The notes beneath the pieces are model-generated. The model had not been told where the DNA came from, made no database searches, and saw only the letters and a list, made by a program, of their open reading frames with translations. A stretch of 64,000 nucleotides of DNA from Lindgomyces ingoldianus (Eukaryota; Ascomycota; Dothideomycetes; Pleosporales; Lindgomycetaceae). The position numbers and the translations under genes are program-made. Where the stretch lies: positions 1-64,000 of the forward strand of contig NW_022985230.1 in assembly GCF_010093535.1 (NCBI RefSeq). The letters are read 5' to 3'. Positions within the stretch are counted from its first letter, which is position 1, and every line of letters begins with the position of its first letter. Below are positions 10,723 through 20,868 of the stretch, in pieces.

Positions 10723-11407
10723 AGTACGCTTGCGAAGTGATGGTGTTTCCCGCTGACACGGATTTAGAGAGAAGAACAGGACCAAGAGGGTCCGCCTCGC
10801 TGTGAGGTGAGGGGATGGGGGAAGGCTGAGGTGGAGGATGGGATCTCACCAAACCCATCTTCAGGCTCTTTTCTGTTATGGTTTCTTTCTCTAAAATAGT
10901 GCATACTAATAGCTCACCTTCAGGCTCCTAGGGGTGACCCAGGCACGACGTCGCCAATAACCACAGCATATCATCGCCCGCCGTTTACCGCCAATGAGCT
11001 AAAGAAACAGGAAATCGACTTCTTGCTAGCATTTCAAAGCCACCCAACGGGATGCCTTGCAGTCCTTGAAATGCAACTCTGGTCGCTTGCCGTCTCTGGG
11101 TCAGATCCCACACCGCCAACATCCACGGCACACTTGCGCGAATACTCGTATTATACCGGGACAAGAGATACTCGCTGGAATCCTCTTTAGACGTCAAATG
11201 TCTGCCAAGAGGATGCTTTTTCAGGCCTTGAAATGCCCCTACTAGGGGCTTTCTGTCTTAGTTCCAGAGCTGCCATCGCCGACACCCTCAGCATACTTGC
11301 GGGCAATGAAAGAAATCTATAGGGGCGAGAGACTTGGTAATATTGCATGTTAGGGTTGGTGGGAGTGGTAAAAAGATACTTCCTTAGACTGTAATACACA
11401 TCCGTAG
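10723..11407. other. Intergenic with a degenerate direct repeat
   Basis: No gene is recognised. Two diverged copies of a roughly 95 bp unit begin near 11051 (GATGCCTTGCAGTCCTTGAA) and 11211 (GATGCTTTTTCAGGCCTTGA), 160 bp apart. Each later contains a CCAACA or CCGACA block followed by ACTTGCG. Small ORFs here are not supported. Confidence 0.45.
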
Positions 11408-11617
11408 TGTTAAGGTTTTGGGAGCCCCAGAGGCATGAGGAACTGGATTGATTGCTAAAGGAGTGTACCAAAGGGTCTATATATATGCAAGGGAGTGGGA
11501 TAGGCAGCAAGAGACTAAAGAGGAGGTAAAATAGGTAACTAATATAATAGTAGTGTATCAAGGGATGAAATATGTCTTCATGTGACTAGAGATCAAAGAT
11601 CTCTGTAACTGCAAACA
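11408..11617 (+). repeat. LTR-B copy inside the gene island
   Basis: It starts TGTTAAGGTTTTGGGAGCCC, which aligns with the TGTGAAGCTATGTGAGGCAC start of the family. It shares the CAGAGGCATGAGGAACTG block and ends CTGTAACTGCAAACA. It is little mutated. The flanks CGTAG and TGTCG do not form a clean duplication, so the left edge may be off by a few bases. Confidence 0.65.
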
Positions 11618-12034
11618 TGTCGGCCAGAGTGAATGTTCCTTACATCGCCTCTGATAGGCCTCCACAAGAATTCAAGTTACGGTGCAATCCATGCGAGGAA
11701 TAAGGTATGGCAGGAGAAAGGAAACAATTAGCCTAGGACACGGTATGAGTTATGAGAGAGGTAATGTATTGATGGATGATAAGGCTGAGGGACCAAGAGG
11801 TAGAAACAAGCGAGAGGAGCCAAGCCTTGAGTTGATTGGGCAGCCTTCCAGGTTACGAATGCTATTCGGAGACTACTTGGGAGATGATTGGAAGGGAAAG
11901 GAGATGAGTGCTACATACTACGATTGCCTCGGGATCTGTGGGATAGGCACTTCTATCCTAGGGGGCATGGAAAAGACCTAAGCTTAGAGCAGATGCAAGT
12001 AGTTTAGCTTTTTCAAGGAGCACTCTAAAAACGA
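11618..12034. other. Intergenic spacer
   Basis: A 99-codon frame (11682-11981) lies between the solo LTR and pogo-2. It is Gly/Arg-rich, has no recognised family, and I do not support it as a gene. Confidence 0.4.
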
Positions 12035-12036
12035 TA

Positions 12037-14159
12037 GAGGTTCCCACCTGCTTACGCAACCGACTCGCTTATGCAACACCAAAACTAGAACCACACACCA
12101 ACTTCAAAAATCAATAACTCAACAACCATGATAGATCTCAAGGAGATAATTAATTCAATCAATTCAGCAGACTCAGGCGCATCAAAGGAGGCCCTATTTA
12201 AGCTGAAACCTCATTGTTCAACTGTGTAGCGTCGCGAAAAAGGAATTACAACCTCCCAAGCAGATGGCTACAAAAAGCAACGTTTGCTCAAGGCGCAGGA
12301 CACCAAGACTCTCATAGAGCATATAAATCGTCTAACGCTTCAAGGGCTACCACCTACTAAAGCCATAGTTCAAAACTTCATTAGAGAGCTCTCTAATAGG
12401 CCGCTAGGCAAGAACTATATTTAGAAGTTTCTTAAGCGCAACTCTCATTAATTAATGTTAGCCTATCTCAGGCCGTTTGACATTAAGCGTACACGAGCTG
12501 ATAGCCCTGCATGGATAGCACCTTTCTACAACTAATTGGGTGAGAAGATTAAGCAGTATGACGTACAGCAGCACAATACGTACAACATAGATAAGAAAGG
12601 CTTTCTGCTAGGTATCCTTTTAATGCAGGAGCAAATCTTCTCTAAAGAGCTATAGGAGAACAGCTACTTAAAGGGTTCTAGCACTAACAGCAATCGCGAG
12701 TGGATAACAGTGCTAGCGTGTATTTGTTCTAACGGCTCCTACCTACCCCCAGCGCTTATCTACCCGGCCAAAAATAAGGCCTTAATAGACTCATAGGTTC
12801 AAGATTTTAACCCTAAAAGGCATTAGTGCTACTTTACTAGTACAGAAACTAGCTAGACAAACAATTAAGTAGCAATTAAGTAGGTAGAGAAAGTCTTTAA
12901 TTAAGAGACTAAGGCTAAGGCTTGCTACAGCAGGGATTAGAGGCTCCTAATCCTTAATAGCCATGGCTCGCACGTTACCCTAGGCTTCCTAGAGTACTGC
13001 ACAAAGCGTAGGATTCTTGTTGACGTACTCCCTCCGCATACTACTTATTAAACACAACCTTTAGATTGGACCCTTTTTAGCCCACTGCAGAGCTACTATT
13101 CTACAGAGCTAAACAACCATATGCACTGTACACAGGGCCTCTTAGCACTCACTAAACGCGACTTCTTTAAGCTATTCTACACTGCATAGGTTAAAGCCTT
13201 TACAGAAAAGAACATTCTATTAAGATTTAAGCAGTGTGGCATCTATCTTCTTAATAAGAGCATTATACTTAGCAGCTTTAAAACAAGGCCTCTAAAACAA
13301 CCATCTAGGCCTCAGAGTAGCAGCTCTGCCTGCTCAAATCTCTTAGTAAAAGATAAGAAAAGAATTCAGCAACTTCTTTGCTTAGAAGTTAGTACTACTA
13401 CTACTAATGGCCAACTGCTTAGCAACACAGTTCTCCACCTTCTAGATACAGCTATCCTTTTAAGAGATAAGGTAGCTGATCTCTGCGCAACAATAGTATT
13501 AAAAAAGAAGAAGGGGAAGCGTGGCAAAAACCTTACAGAGCTCCTACGTGCTAAGGATGAACACAATTAACTATTCTTTAGCCCAGCTAAGGTAGCACAG
13601 GCCAAGGAGCTTTAACAACAAAAAGAGGATAAAAAATAAGCTAAGATTAATCACAAAGTAGCTAAAAAGCTTAAGCAACAGCAGAAGAAGGATAGCAAAG
13701 AGGCTGCAAAGCAATTAAAGAAGAAGATTTGTGAGAATAACAAGCGCATAAAGGACGCTAAAGCAGCTGCCAAAGCTCTACTCCGCAAGGAAGAAAAGGT
13801 AGCTCAACAGCTCAAGCTACAGCTCCAAAACAATACTTAGTTTACTAAGAAGACCCAAAAGAAGCGTACTATCAAGAAAACTACTACGCGACAGGAGATA
13901 GTTGAGTACTATGAGGTGGTAGATGATGAGGAAGGTGTTGCAGGGCTATCTCGGCCTCGGAGGCAACGGCGTCAGCCAGCTTACTTGAAAGACTTTGAGA
14001 TATATGAGGATTTATAGCCCTACTCACGACGATCGTTACACTCGAAAATTGACTGAGATACGATTTATATAGAGCTCTGCAGCTTCATTTTTAGGTGATC
14101 GATAGTACGGAGATTTCCGTTGCACGAGCCACTCGGTTGCACGAGCGGGTGGGAACTTC
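12037..14159 (+). mobile_element. Pogo/Fot1-like DNA transposon, nearly full length (pogo-2)
   Basis: The TIRs of about 40 bp begin GAGGTTCCCACC on the left and GAAGTTCCCACC on the right when reverse complemented. A TA duplication flanks the element (12035-12036 and 14160-14161). Each TIR has a repeated GCTTAYGCAAC or GCTCGTGCAAC motif, with starts 17 bp apart on the left (12050 and 12067). The total of 2123 bp is normal for the family. It is the least mutated pogo copy in the window and is embedded in the gene island. Confidence 0.9.
12128..14017 (+). pseudogene. Pogo-2 transposase with in-frame stops but no frameshift
   Basis: From the Met at 12128 a single frame of 630 codons runs to the stop at 14015-14017. 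Its length is intact, but it is interrupted by at least fifteen TAG or TAA codons. Recognisable parts in order are an N-terminal helix-turn-helix/CENP-B-like region, the pattern YNIDKKGFLLG (first Asp of the DDE_1 catalytic core), SNREWITVLACI, then LLILNSHGSHVTLGFLEYC, where family members normally have a D before the G/S-H-x-S-H motif and this copy has N. A long Lys-rich C-terminal tail follows. The stops fit Trp TGG to TAG and Gln CAR to TAR after a pyrimidine, and the D to N change is also a transition, so point transitions rather than indels killed it. Confidence 0.85.
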
Positions 14160-14161
14160 TA

Positions 14162-14771
14162 AGTGAGAACAATTCCGCTTGCTGCAATTGCCTCGAGCTG
14201 AAAGGGAAACCCGGGGGTGCCGTAGAAGGCTAGGAAGCATGGATATGGACACGGTAGCTTAATGAGAAGACGCCGAGAATACATGAGATACTGATGGGGG
14301 GTAGTAAGGAAGGGAAAAGGGCCAGGAAACTTTCACACAGCGATCAGAGAAGTTGGAAATCAGGAACATGGATAGGGCAGGAAGACTACTCCAAACGAGT
14401 TGCTGAAATCCTGCAGAAAGACCAGAGAACGGCTTCTGCCAAAAAATTCGCAATTCGAAAGAAAGCCCAACCATCACCGGCGGGAATGTCGTTCTCATCC
14501 CCGTCTGCCACCGCCTCATCTCCGAAATCTTGCCACCTTCCCAATGCGCCTAGTGCGAGTGACCACGCTCGTTTCTGAGCCAACCACGCGCGACACGCGT
14601 TCAGCCTTGGGGCTGCGCGTTGGGCTTGGCGGATAGGAACCAGCTTTAGCAAAACATCTTTCCTGATCAGACATTAGATTCTGGTGTCAGTTACGAGCTA
14701 TAAGCCGTACAATCACCGTATATGAGGATGGAGGGCCTCTGCAGTCAGGGAGAGCTACATCGTCGCTCGTT
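14162..14771. promoter_or_regulatory. Upstream region of the secreted nuclease-like gene
   Basis: GC-normal sequence between pogo-2 and the next start codon. Overlapping ORFs at 14259-14652 lie on both strands and have no recognisable product. It presumably holds the promoter of the gene at 14772. I can point to no defined element. Confidence 0.35.
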
Positions 14772-16681
14772 ATGTCTTCTCTCCTGCGCCATTTCGTCCT
14801 CACGGCTTCGGCCATATCTGCGCTGACAATTGGTGATATCAATGGGAACAAGTTCCTTTCGCCGTATAATGGCCAGGCTGTATCTAATGTGTCCGGGATT
14901 ATAACTGCGAAAGGGCCAGATGGACTGTGGATTCGTTCTCTAACACCAGATCGCGATCTGAGGACTTCCGAGTCGATTTATGTCTTTGGGAGAGCGTTTG
15001 GTGCGAATTTGACTGTGGGTGATTCGATTGTGCTCGGTGGAAAGGTCCAGGAGTTTCGCTCGAACAAAGACTACATCTATCTCACGGAGATTAGCTCGCC
15101 GAAGCTCGAGAAGAAGGTTTCATCTGGTAACACGGTGAAGGCTTTAGTCATCGGCAAGGACACTGCCGACCCTCCCACAGAGCAGTATACTGCGCTCGAT
15201 GGAGGCGACGTCTTCGCAGTTCCGAACAATGTCAGCCTGGTATCGGTTGCAAACCCAGTCCTCGATCCTAAGAAGTACGGGCTTGATTTCTGGGAGAGCC
15301 TGTCGGGCGAGTTGGTTACTGTGCGGAAGCCAAAGGCCATCGCAAAACCTAACAACTTTGGTGATACATGGGTGATCGGGGATTGGAAAGTATCAGGTCG
15401 GAATCAGCGAGGAGGGTTGACACTGTCCGATGGTGGTAAGTCTATCTTCGTGTCTTGGAGGCCTAACTGACAACGTCCAGATGCCAACCCGGAAGCCATT
15501 ATCATCGGCTCCCCCCTTGACGGCTCTTCAAACCCACGGACGACGAAGCTGGGAGATGACCTTGAAGAAATTACCGGCATCATCACTTACGCCTTTGGTT
15601 TCTACCGTATCCTCCCCACTACCGCCATCAAAGTCACTCTTTCTATGAAACCAGACCTTCCACCTTCGACGAAGCTCCTCTCATCCGGGAAGTGTGATGG
15701 AATTACCATCGGTGACTACAATGTGGAGAATCTCGCACCAAACTCAACTCACTTGTCAACGATTGCCACGCACATCGTTTCGTATCTAGCATCCCCCGAT
15801 CTTGTCTTCCTACAAGAGATCCAGGATGACAACGGACCCACAAACGACGCAGGTAAGGCGTGCAAAAACCCTCAGAGATTCGCTTTCTAAAAAATATAGT
15901 CGTGTCGGCAAATTTAACCTTGAGCTCCCTTACTAAAGAGATCGCTGCGGCGGGAGGCCCATCATACGCCTTTGCTGACATTGACCCCGTTGATGATCAG
16001 GACGGCGGCCAGCCGGGCGGGAACATCCGGGTAGCCTATCTGTATAAACCGACACATCTCCGTTTGTATCAGGGGAATCCCGGCACTAGCACTGATGCAA
16101 ACGAAGTCCTACAAGGCCCGACACTGAAATACAACCCAGGCCGCATCGACCCAGCAAATAAGGCCTGGACTGCGAGTCGCAAACCCCTCGTCGCCCAGTG
16201 GGAAGTCATTGACAAAGGAAGGAACTCTAAATTCTTCACTGTTAATGTGCACTTCGGATCCAAGGGAGGGAGCAGCAGCATCCAGGGTGATGCAAGGCCG
16301 CCTGTGAATGGAGGCGTCGCCGACCGTCTGGCACAGGCTCAGCTCACAGCAAACTTCATCAAGGCTATCCTTGACGAAGATCGAAACGCTCGGATCATAA
16401 CTGCAGGTGACTTCAACGAATTTACGTTTGTTGAGCCGTTGAAACAGTTTGCACAGATCTCAAGCCTAAAAGATCTAGATGAGGTGATAGGGATTAAAGA
16501 GACGGAACGTTACACGTATCTATTCGACATGAACGCCCAGCAGCTTGACCACATGTTTGTGAGTAACACACTCACGAAGAAGGCCAGGTACGAACATATC
16601 CACATCAACACCTGGGTCGATAGTGCGGCACAGATAAGTGACCATGATCCGTCGGTGGCGAGGTTGGATGTGTGCGTCTGA
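14772..16681 (+). CDS. Secreted endonuclease/exonuclease/phosphatase-fold protein
   Basis: Three exons (14772-15435, 15481-15852, 15900-16681) with GT-AG introns of 45 and 47 bp join into 605 residues. Reading across the joins restores DANPEAIIIGSP and VVSANLTL. An N-terminal hydrophobic stretch (residues 1-20) looks like a signal peptide, and the first 280 residues form a beta-rich region. The C-terminal half is the Mg-dependent EEP fold: DYNVENL (N302), LQEIQDDNG (E334), NVHFGSKGG, AGDFNEF (D516, N518) and SDHDPS (H594), all intact. Family members are phosphodiesterases, from DNase I-like nucleases to phosphatases. The arrangement resembles extracellular nuclease-like proteins of fungi and bacteria. 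The natural substrate is unknown; a secreted nuclease used for nutrient scavenging is a reasonable inference. Confidence 0.88.
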
Positions 16682-18282
16682 GTGAGTGCGAAAGCAAATG
16701 ACTAACAAGTTGAACGAATGTGAATACGAATGCAGTCAGTCTCCTTGCATCCCCTGCGTCTCGACGTTTTACCATCAATTCGATATTGCGGCGCAGTGAA
16801 CCGTCCTCCATTCGGAGCCTAAAATAAAACAGGGTGAAAAGCCATCGGAAGGTTGCTGAGATGAGATGAGCCCTCTCGTGGTGATTGGCCCCCGCCATCC
16901 AACTCATATCTCTGCTTCTTCCCTCTAAGCCCTGCCCTCTGTGATGACCGCGCAGGACCAGTTCGATAATTAGTCTTCCACACTCCTGGGAGGAAGTACA
17001 TCGCTTGGATAATTATCAGCTGAGGATTGCTTGAGCTCAGGGGGTGGTCTTCATCCGACCGTTTCCAAAAGCGAGTCAGCATCATCCTGGCCATCATCGG
17101 TCAACGTGTAGACTGGTCGCTGGGGTTCCCATTGCCTCGGTCGCCTCAACACTTTGCTCTCCGATAACCAGCAACAGAAAGGTCCACAAAACGGGTTACA
17201 GGAAAGTGTTCGGATCGGCTCTCTCACGCTCCGCCTGCCCAGCGCCACCCGAGCATTTCCTGTCGAATTGCCGTCTGCGCGGCTTCCATTTACCCGATAT
17301 GCGCACCTCGGCGCACGTCTGCGGCGGCAAATCCTGCTAATCTCGCTCAGAGAGCCTGAGCGGGAAGTGGTCCAGGGAGTTGAGATGGACATTGGCAAGT
17401 GGAGAGATCTTAGGGTGCCAAGCCGTCCAGATTGCTCCGCTCCGCGAGCCAGGAATGCGGGGGGCCGCCGCTGGATGTCTCCACTTCTGTAACCCTCAAC
17501 ACCAAAAAATTCATCGTGACAATTTCTCCTTGCGCTGTAGAAACCGCAGTTCCTTCCAGATTTTTGAGGGGCTTTTTGGCAAAGCTTCTTTGCTCCGTCG
17601 CACGCGGTGGCCCCGATCTTCCTGCACCTTATCTGTCTACCTGTGTTCGTGGGCGTTGTGCCAAGGTCTTGGGTGGCGCTTTTGGATGGTCCTCAAGATA
17701 ACGCCCAGCAATCTTCTGAGAACTTCTACGCCGCCCCGTGCGTTCTGGAACACGACTTTCCTCAATCTTCTTCTTGGCCCGATGCACTCGGTGCCTAAAT
17801 CTGACTCTCACAGGGCAGAACACTTTCACTTTGCGATGTGTGTTCCGAGATCCTGAAGGATCGAGAGGGCAAAAGTCAATCTGGACCTGCGCATTTGTAT
17901 TGGGCCGGAACGGTGATTCTGAGAAAGGTGCAGGATTCTGTCCGCTGCCTTGTGGCACAGCATATTGTCAGAACCGTGACGGCGACGTGGTACGGCGTTC
18001 CATAGTGCGAAGTGTGGTAGAGACACACGCTGACATTCTTTTCCCTTTCTGGATGGCAATAGTCAGCCACGCTCGGACAAGACGGGGCAATGGCCAAGGT
18101 TGATCCAATGCTCGTCCCATCCAACCGTCCCCACGGGGTCCCGATAGGCGCTAGTGAACCTTGCAATATCAGTGTTGGCAAGCATGGCTTGCAAATTGGA
18201 ACGGAGCGCAAGTATAGATACCCTGTGTTGCACCCCCCCAGAAGTCCTTGCTTTAGATATCTACTTGCTCACCACCAGCACC
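16682..18282. promoter_or_regulatory. 1.6 kb intergenic region, no gene recognised
   Basis: GC-rich sequence with many overlapping frames of 60-158 codons on both strands. None has a family signature or splices into a longer frame. The last few hundred bases should contain the promoter of the permease gene at 18283. Confidence 0.4.
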
Positions 18283-19968
18283 ATGGCCGACGACAAAAAT
18301 TCCGGTCTCGAGGTCTTCGAGAAAAGCAACATCAACCAGTTGAGCGATGTTGAAAGCTCCCGAGGGGTCAGTACGCCGAAAGACTATGATGACCTTCCTG
18401 ATCCGGACGCGGGTATGTCAGACGAGGAGAGGGCAAAGTTGGTAAGTACGGTAGTGTTTTAATCCATCTCAAGTGTGAACTAATGTCTTCTAGGACAAAG
18501 CCCTTGTCTGGAAAATTGATATGTGGTTGATCCCGTGGCTATCTCTTTTGTATCTTCTGTCCTTCTTGGACCGAACGAATATTGGCAATGCACGGGTTGC
18601 CCACATGGAGAAAAATATCGGCATGGTTGGTCGCGATTATAATAATGCGTTGACTATCTTCTTCATCTCATACGCGGGAGCCGAGCCGATCACCAACCTT
18701 CTCCTAAAGCGATACACCCCTCGAGTCTTCTTCACAACCATCATTTTCGCTTGGGGCGCCATCATGACCGTCATGGGTTGCATCAACAATCAAGCTGGCC
18801 TCTTGGCTTGCCGTTGGTTCCTTGGTCTGGCTGAAGCTGGTCTCTTCCCAGGCGTCAATTACTACCTTTCGTAAGTTACAAAAACATCCTCGGCTGTGTG
18901 CTAGAGTCTAATGACCGCAGTTGCTGGTATAAACGTTCTGAGCTTGGTTTCCGTGCTGCGCTTTTCTTCTCCGCCGCAGCTCTGGCTGGTTCTTTCGGCG
19001 GTCTTTTGGCTGCAGCCATTACCCAGATGGACGGCGTTGGCGGATATGAGGGCTGGCGATGGATCTGTAAGTCGTTCGCACTGGAATACGTCGACTCTCG
19101 CTAACAATCGCTAGTCATCCTCGAAGGTCTCATCACCGTCTTTGTCGGTATCTTCTGCTGGTGGATGGTTAACGACTTCCCCGATACTGCTCGCTTCCTT
19201 ACTCCAGAGGAAAAACTTCGCACGCTTCGCCGATTACAAGCCGACAACCAGGCTCGTGCCGAAACCGAGAAGTTCAGCCGTAAATACGTTTGGGCCGCTT
19301 GTCGGGACTGGAAGACGTGGGGATACGCCGTGTGCTACATGGGATGTCTCTGCCCATTGTACTCTTTCTCACTCTTCCTTCCAACCATCCTGCTCGGTAT
19401 GGGCTATCAAGGTACAAAAGCCCAGCTCATGTCGGTCCCACCTTATGCGGTTGCTGCCGTAATGACCGTGTTCATTGGCTGGCTCGCCGACCGCACCAGG
19501 TGGCGGGGATACTGCAATATGGCCGTCTCTTTTACTGGCTGTGTTGGCTTTGCCATGTTGCTCGGTACTACCAATGTCCATGTCCAATATGCCGGCACAT
19601 TCCTCGGGGCGATGGGGATCTATCCAACCGTGTCTAACACACTGACCTGGGCATCCAACAACGTCGAGGGTGTGTACAAACGTGGCGTCGTGGTCGGCAT
19701 CATAGTGGGCTGGGGCAACATGAACGGTGTCGTTTCCTCGAACATTTACATGCCCAAGGAAAAGCCCAAGTACACAACCGGTCATGCGACAGTTCTTGCA
19801 TATATGATCGCATGTCTGCTTGGGGGGTCCATCTTCATGCACCTCATGTTGCGACGCGAGAATAAGCTAAGGAAGAGTGGAAAGAGGGACCACTGGCTTG
19901 AGGGCAAGACAGAGGAAGAGATACGCATGATGGGCGACGTTCGGCCCGACTTTATATACACATTGTAG
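18283..19968 (+). CDS. MFS permease, anion:cation symporter (allantoate/nicotinate permease) family
   Basis: Four exons (18283-18441, 18494-18870, 18921-19066, 19115-19968) with introns of 52, 50 and 48 bp give 511 residues. The start at 18283 (CACCATGGCC) is chosen because an acidic cytoplasmic N-terminus follows directly. Family hallmarks are seen: a first membrane helix ending in FLDRTNIGNARV, GLAEAGLFPGVNYYLSCWY bridging the second intron, a glycine-rich AGSFGGLLAAAI helix, a long central loop with EEKLRTLRRL, and WASNNVEGVYKRG in the second half. Twelve transmembrane helices are expected. Relatives import small carboxylates or vitamins such as nicotinate, pantothenate, biotin or allantoate. 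The substrate cannot be told from sequence alone. Confidence 0.9.
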
Positions 19969-20868
19969 GAACCGGCCGGATGGAGAGGTTGGAATGACCG
20001 TGGAGTGATGATGACGGAAATAGACATGGGTTTTAATGATTTCGGTGCGCATGGCTCGTAATCGGCGGCTGCTGTCGGATAGAAGCGATAGAATATCCTC
20101 TGTGCATAACCCCTCGGGAATTAGACGATGGAATTCTGCGGAACTCAAATTTGGCGCGCCCTGTTGATGATTCTGGCATGACCTCGGGATGGATCGATCG
20201 CCATTCGTCAACTTGGCCTTTCCACATGTCCGGATCGACGGTCTCCTTCCCAATTGAGCGATGATGACAGGGGTTCATGAGCCTGATCACAAAACAGGTG
20301 AGATCCGTGTATTCCTACTGTGTAGTTACAACCAAAGGTGTTCTAGGCTTTAAGTGGCCTACTATTGCACAAAAGCAAGTCTTCCAGATAAATAATTAAA
20401 CTAGAAATAGTAATTCGGTAATTTCAAGGCTGATTGCAAGCTAGGCGTAAAAAGCACAATGGAGGCGCTAATGTTTCCTAAAGTGAGCTTAGTTTCTTCT
20501 GGCTCGGAACTGGTACTTGGGAGGTAGAGGATGATTCGGTATAAGGCAGCCCTAGGATTCACCTAAGGGAGGCGACAGGGTGTACCAGGTGCTGCAAGGT
20601 GTGCAATCGGATGAAGTGTTGCCCTTGGGAAATAGTAAGGCCTCTGCAGGGAAATGAGGTGAGGGCGAGCATGGTGCTGAAGAGAACGAAAAGAAATGAT
20701 GATGGCGAGGGATTTTATGGGCATCTCAGGTGGGCTGCATGATCTTGCCTCCTTTCATGGCTCACAGGAGTCATTCTGGGAGTATTTTGATTATTCATAT
20801 CCGGTTCGTAGTTTCGGCCCAATCTAACACTAGTTGGTTTGCAATACTTCCTGGGGTATTATCCTCTT
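19969..20868. other. Convergent intergenic region
   Basis: About 0.9 kb between the stop of the permease (+) and the stop of the kinase-ankyrin gene (-). Frames of 60-128 codons on the minus strand (19782-20290) have no recognisable product. It holds the 3' ends of both transcripts. Confidence 0.4.

Noticed and set aside
11682..11981. 99-codon plus-strand frame between a solo LTR and pogo-2
   Set aside because: No recognisable family, Gly/Arg-rich low-information composition, no splice continuation. Possible but unsupported.
13366..13566. 66-codon minus-strand frame inside pogo-2
   Set aside because: It lies antisense to the clear transposase frame.
16819..18211. Cluster of frames of 77-158 codons on both strands
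   Set aside because: They overlap one another in many frames of a GC-rich intergenic region, with no shared splicing or domain.
19369..19842. 157-codon minus-strand frame
   Set aside because: Antisense shadow of the permease's last exon.
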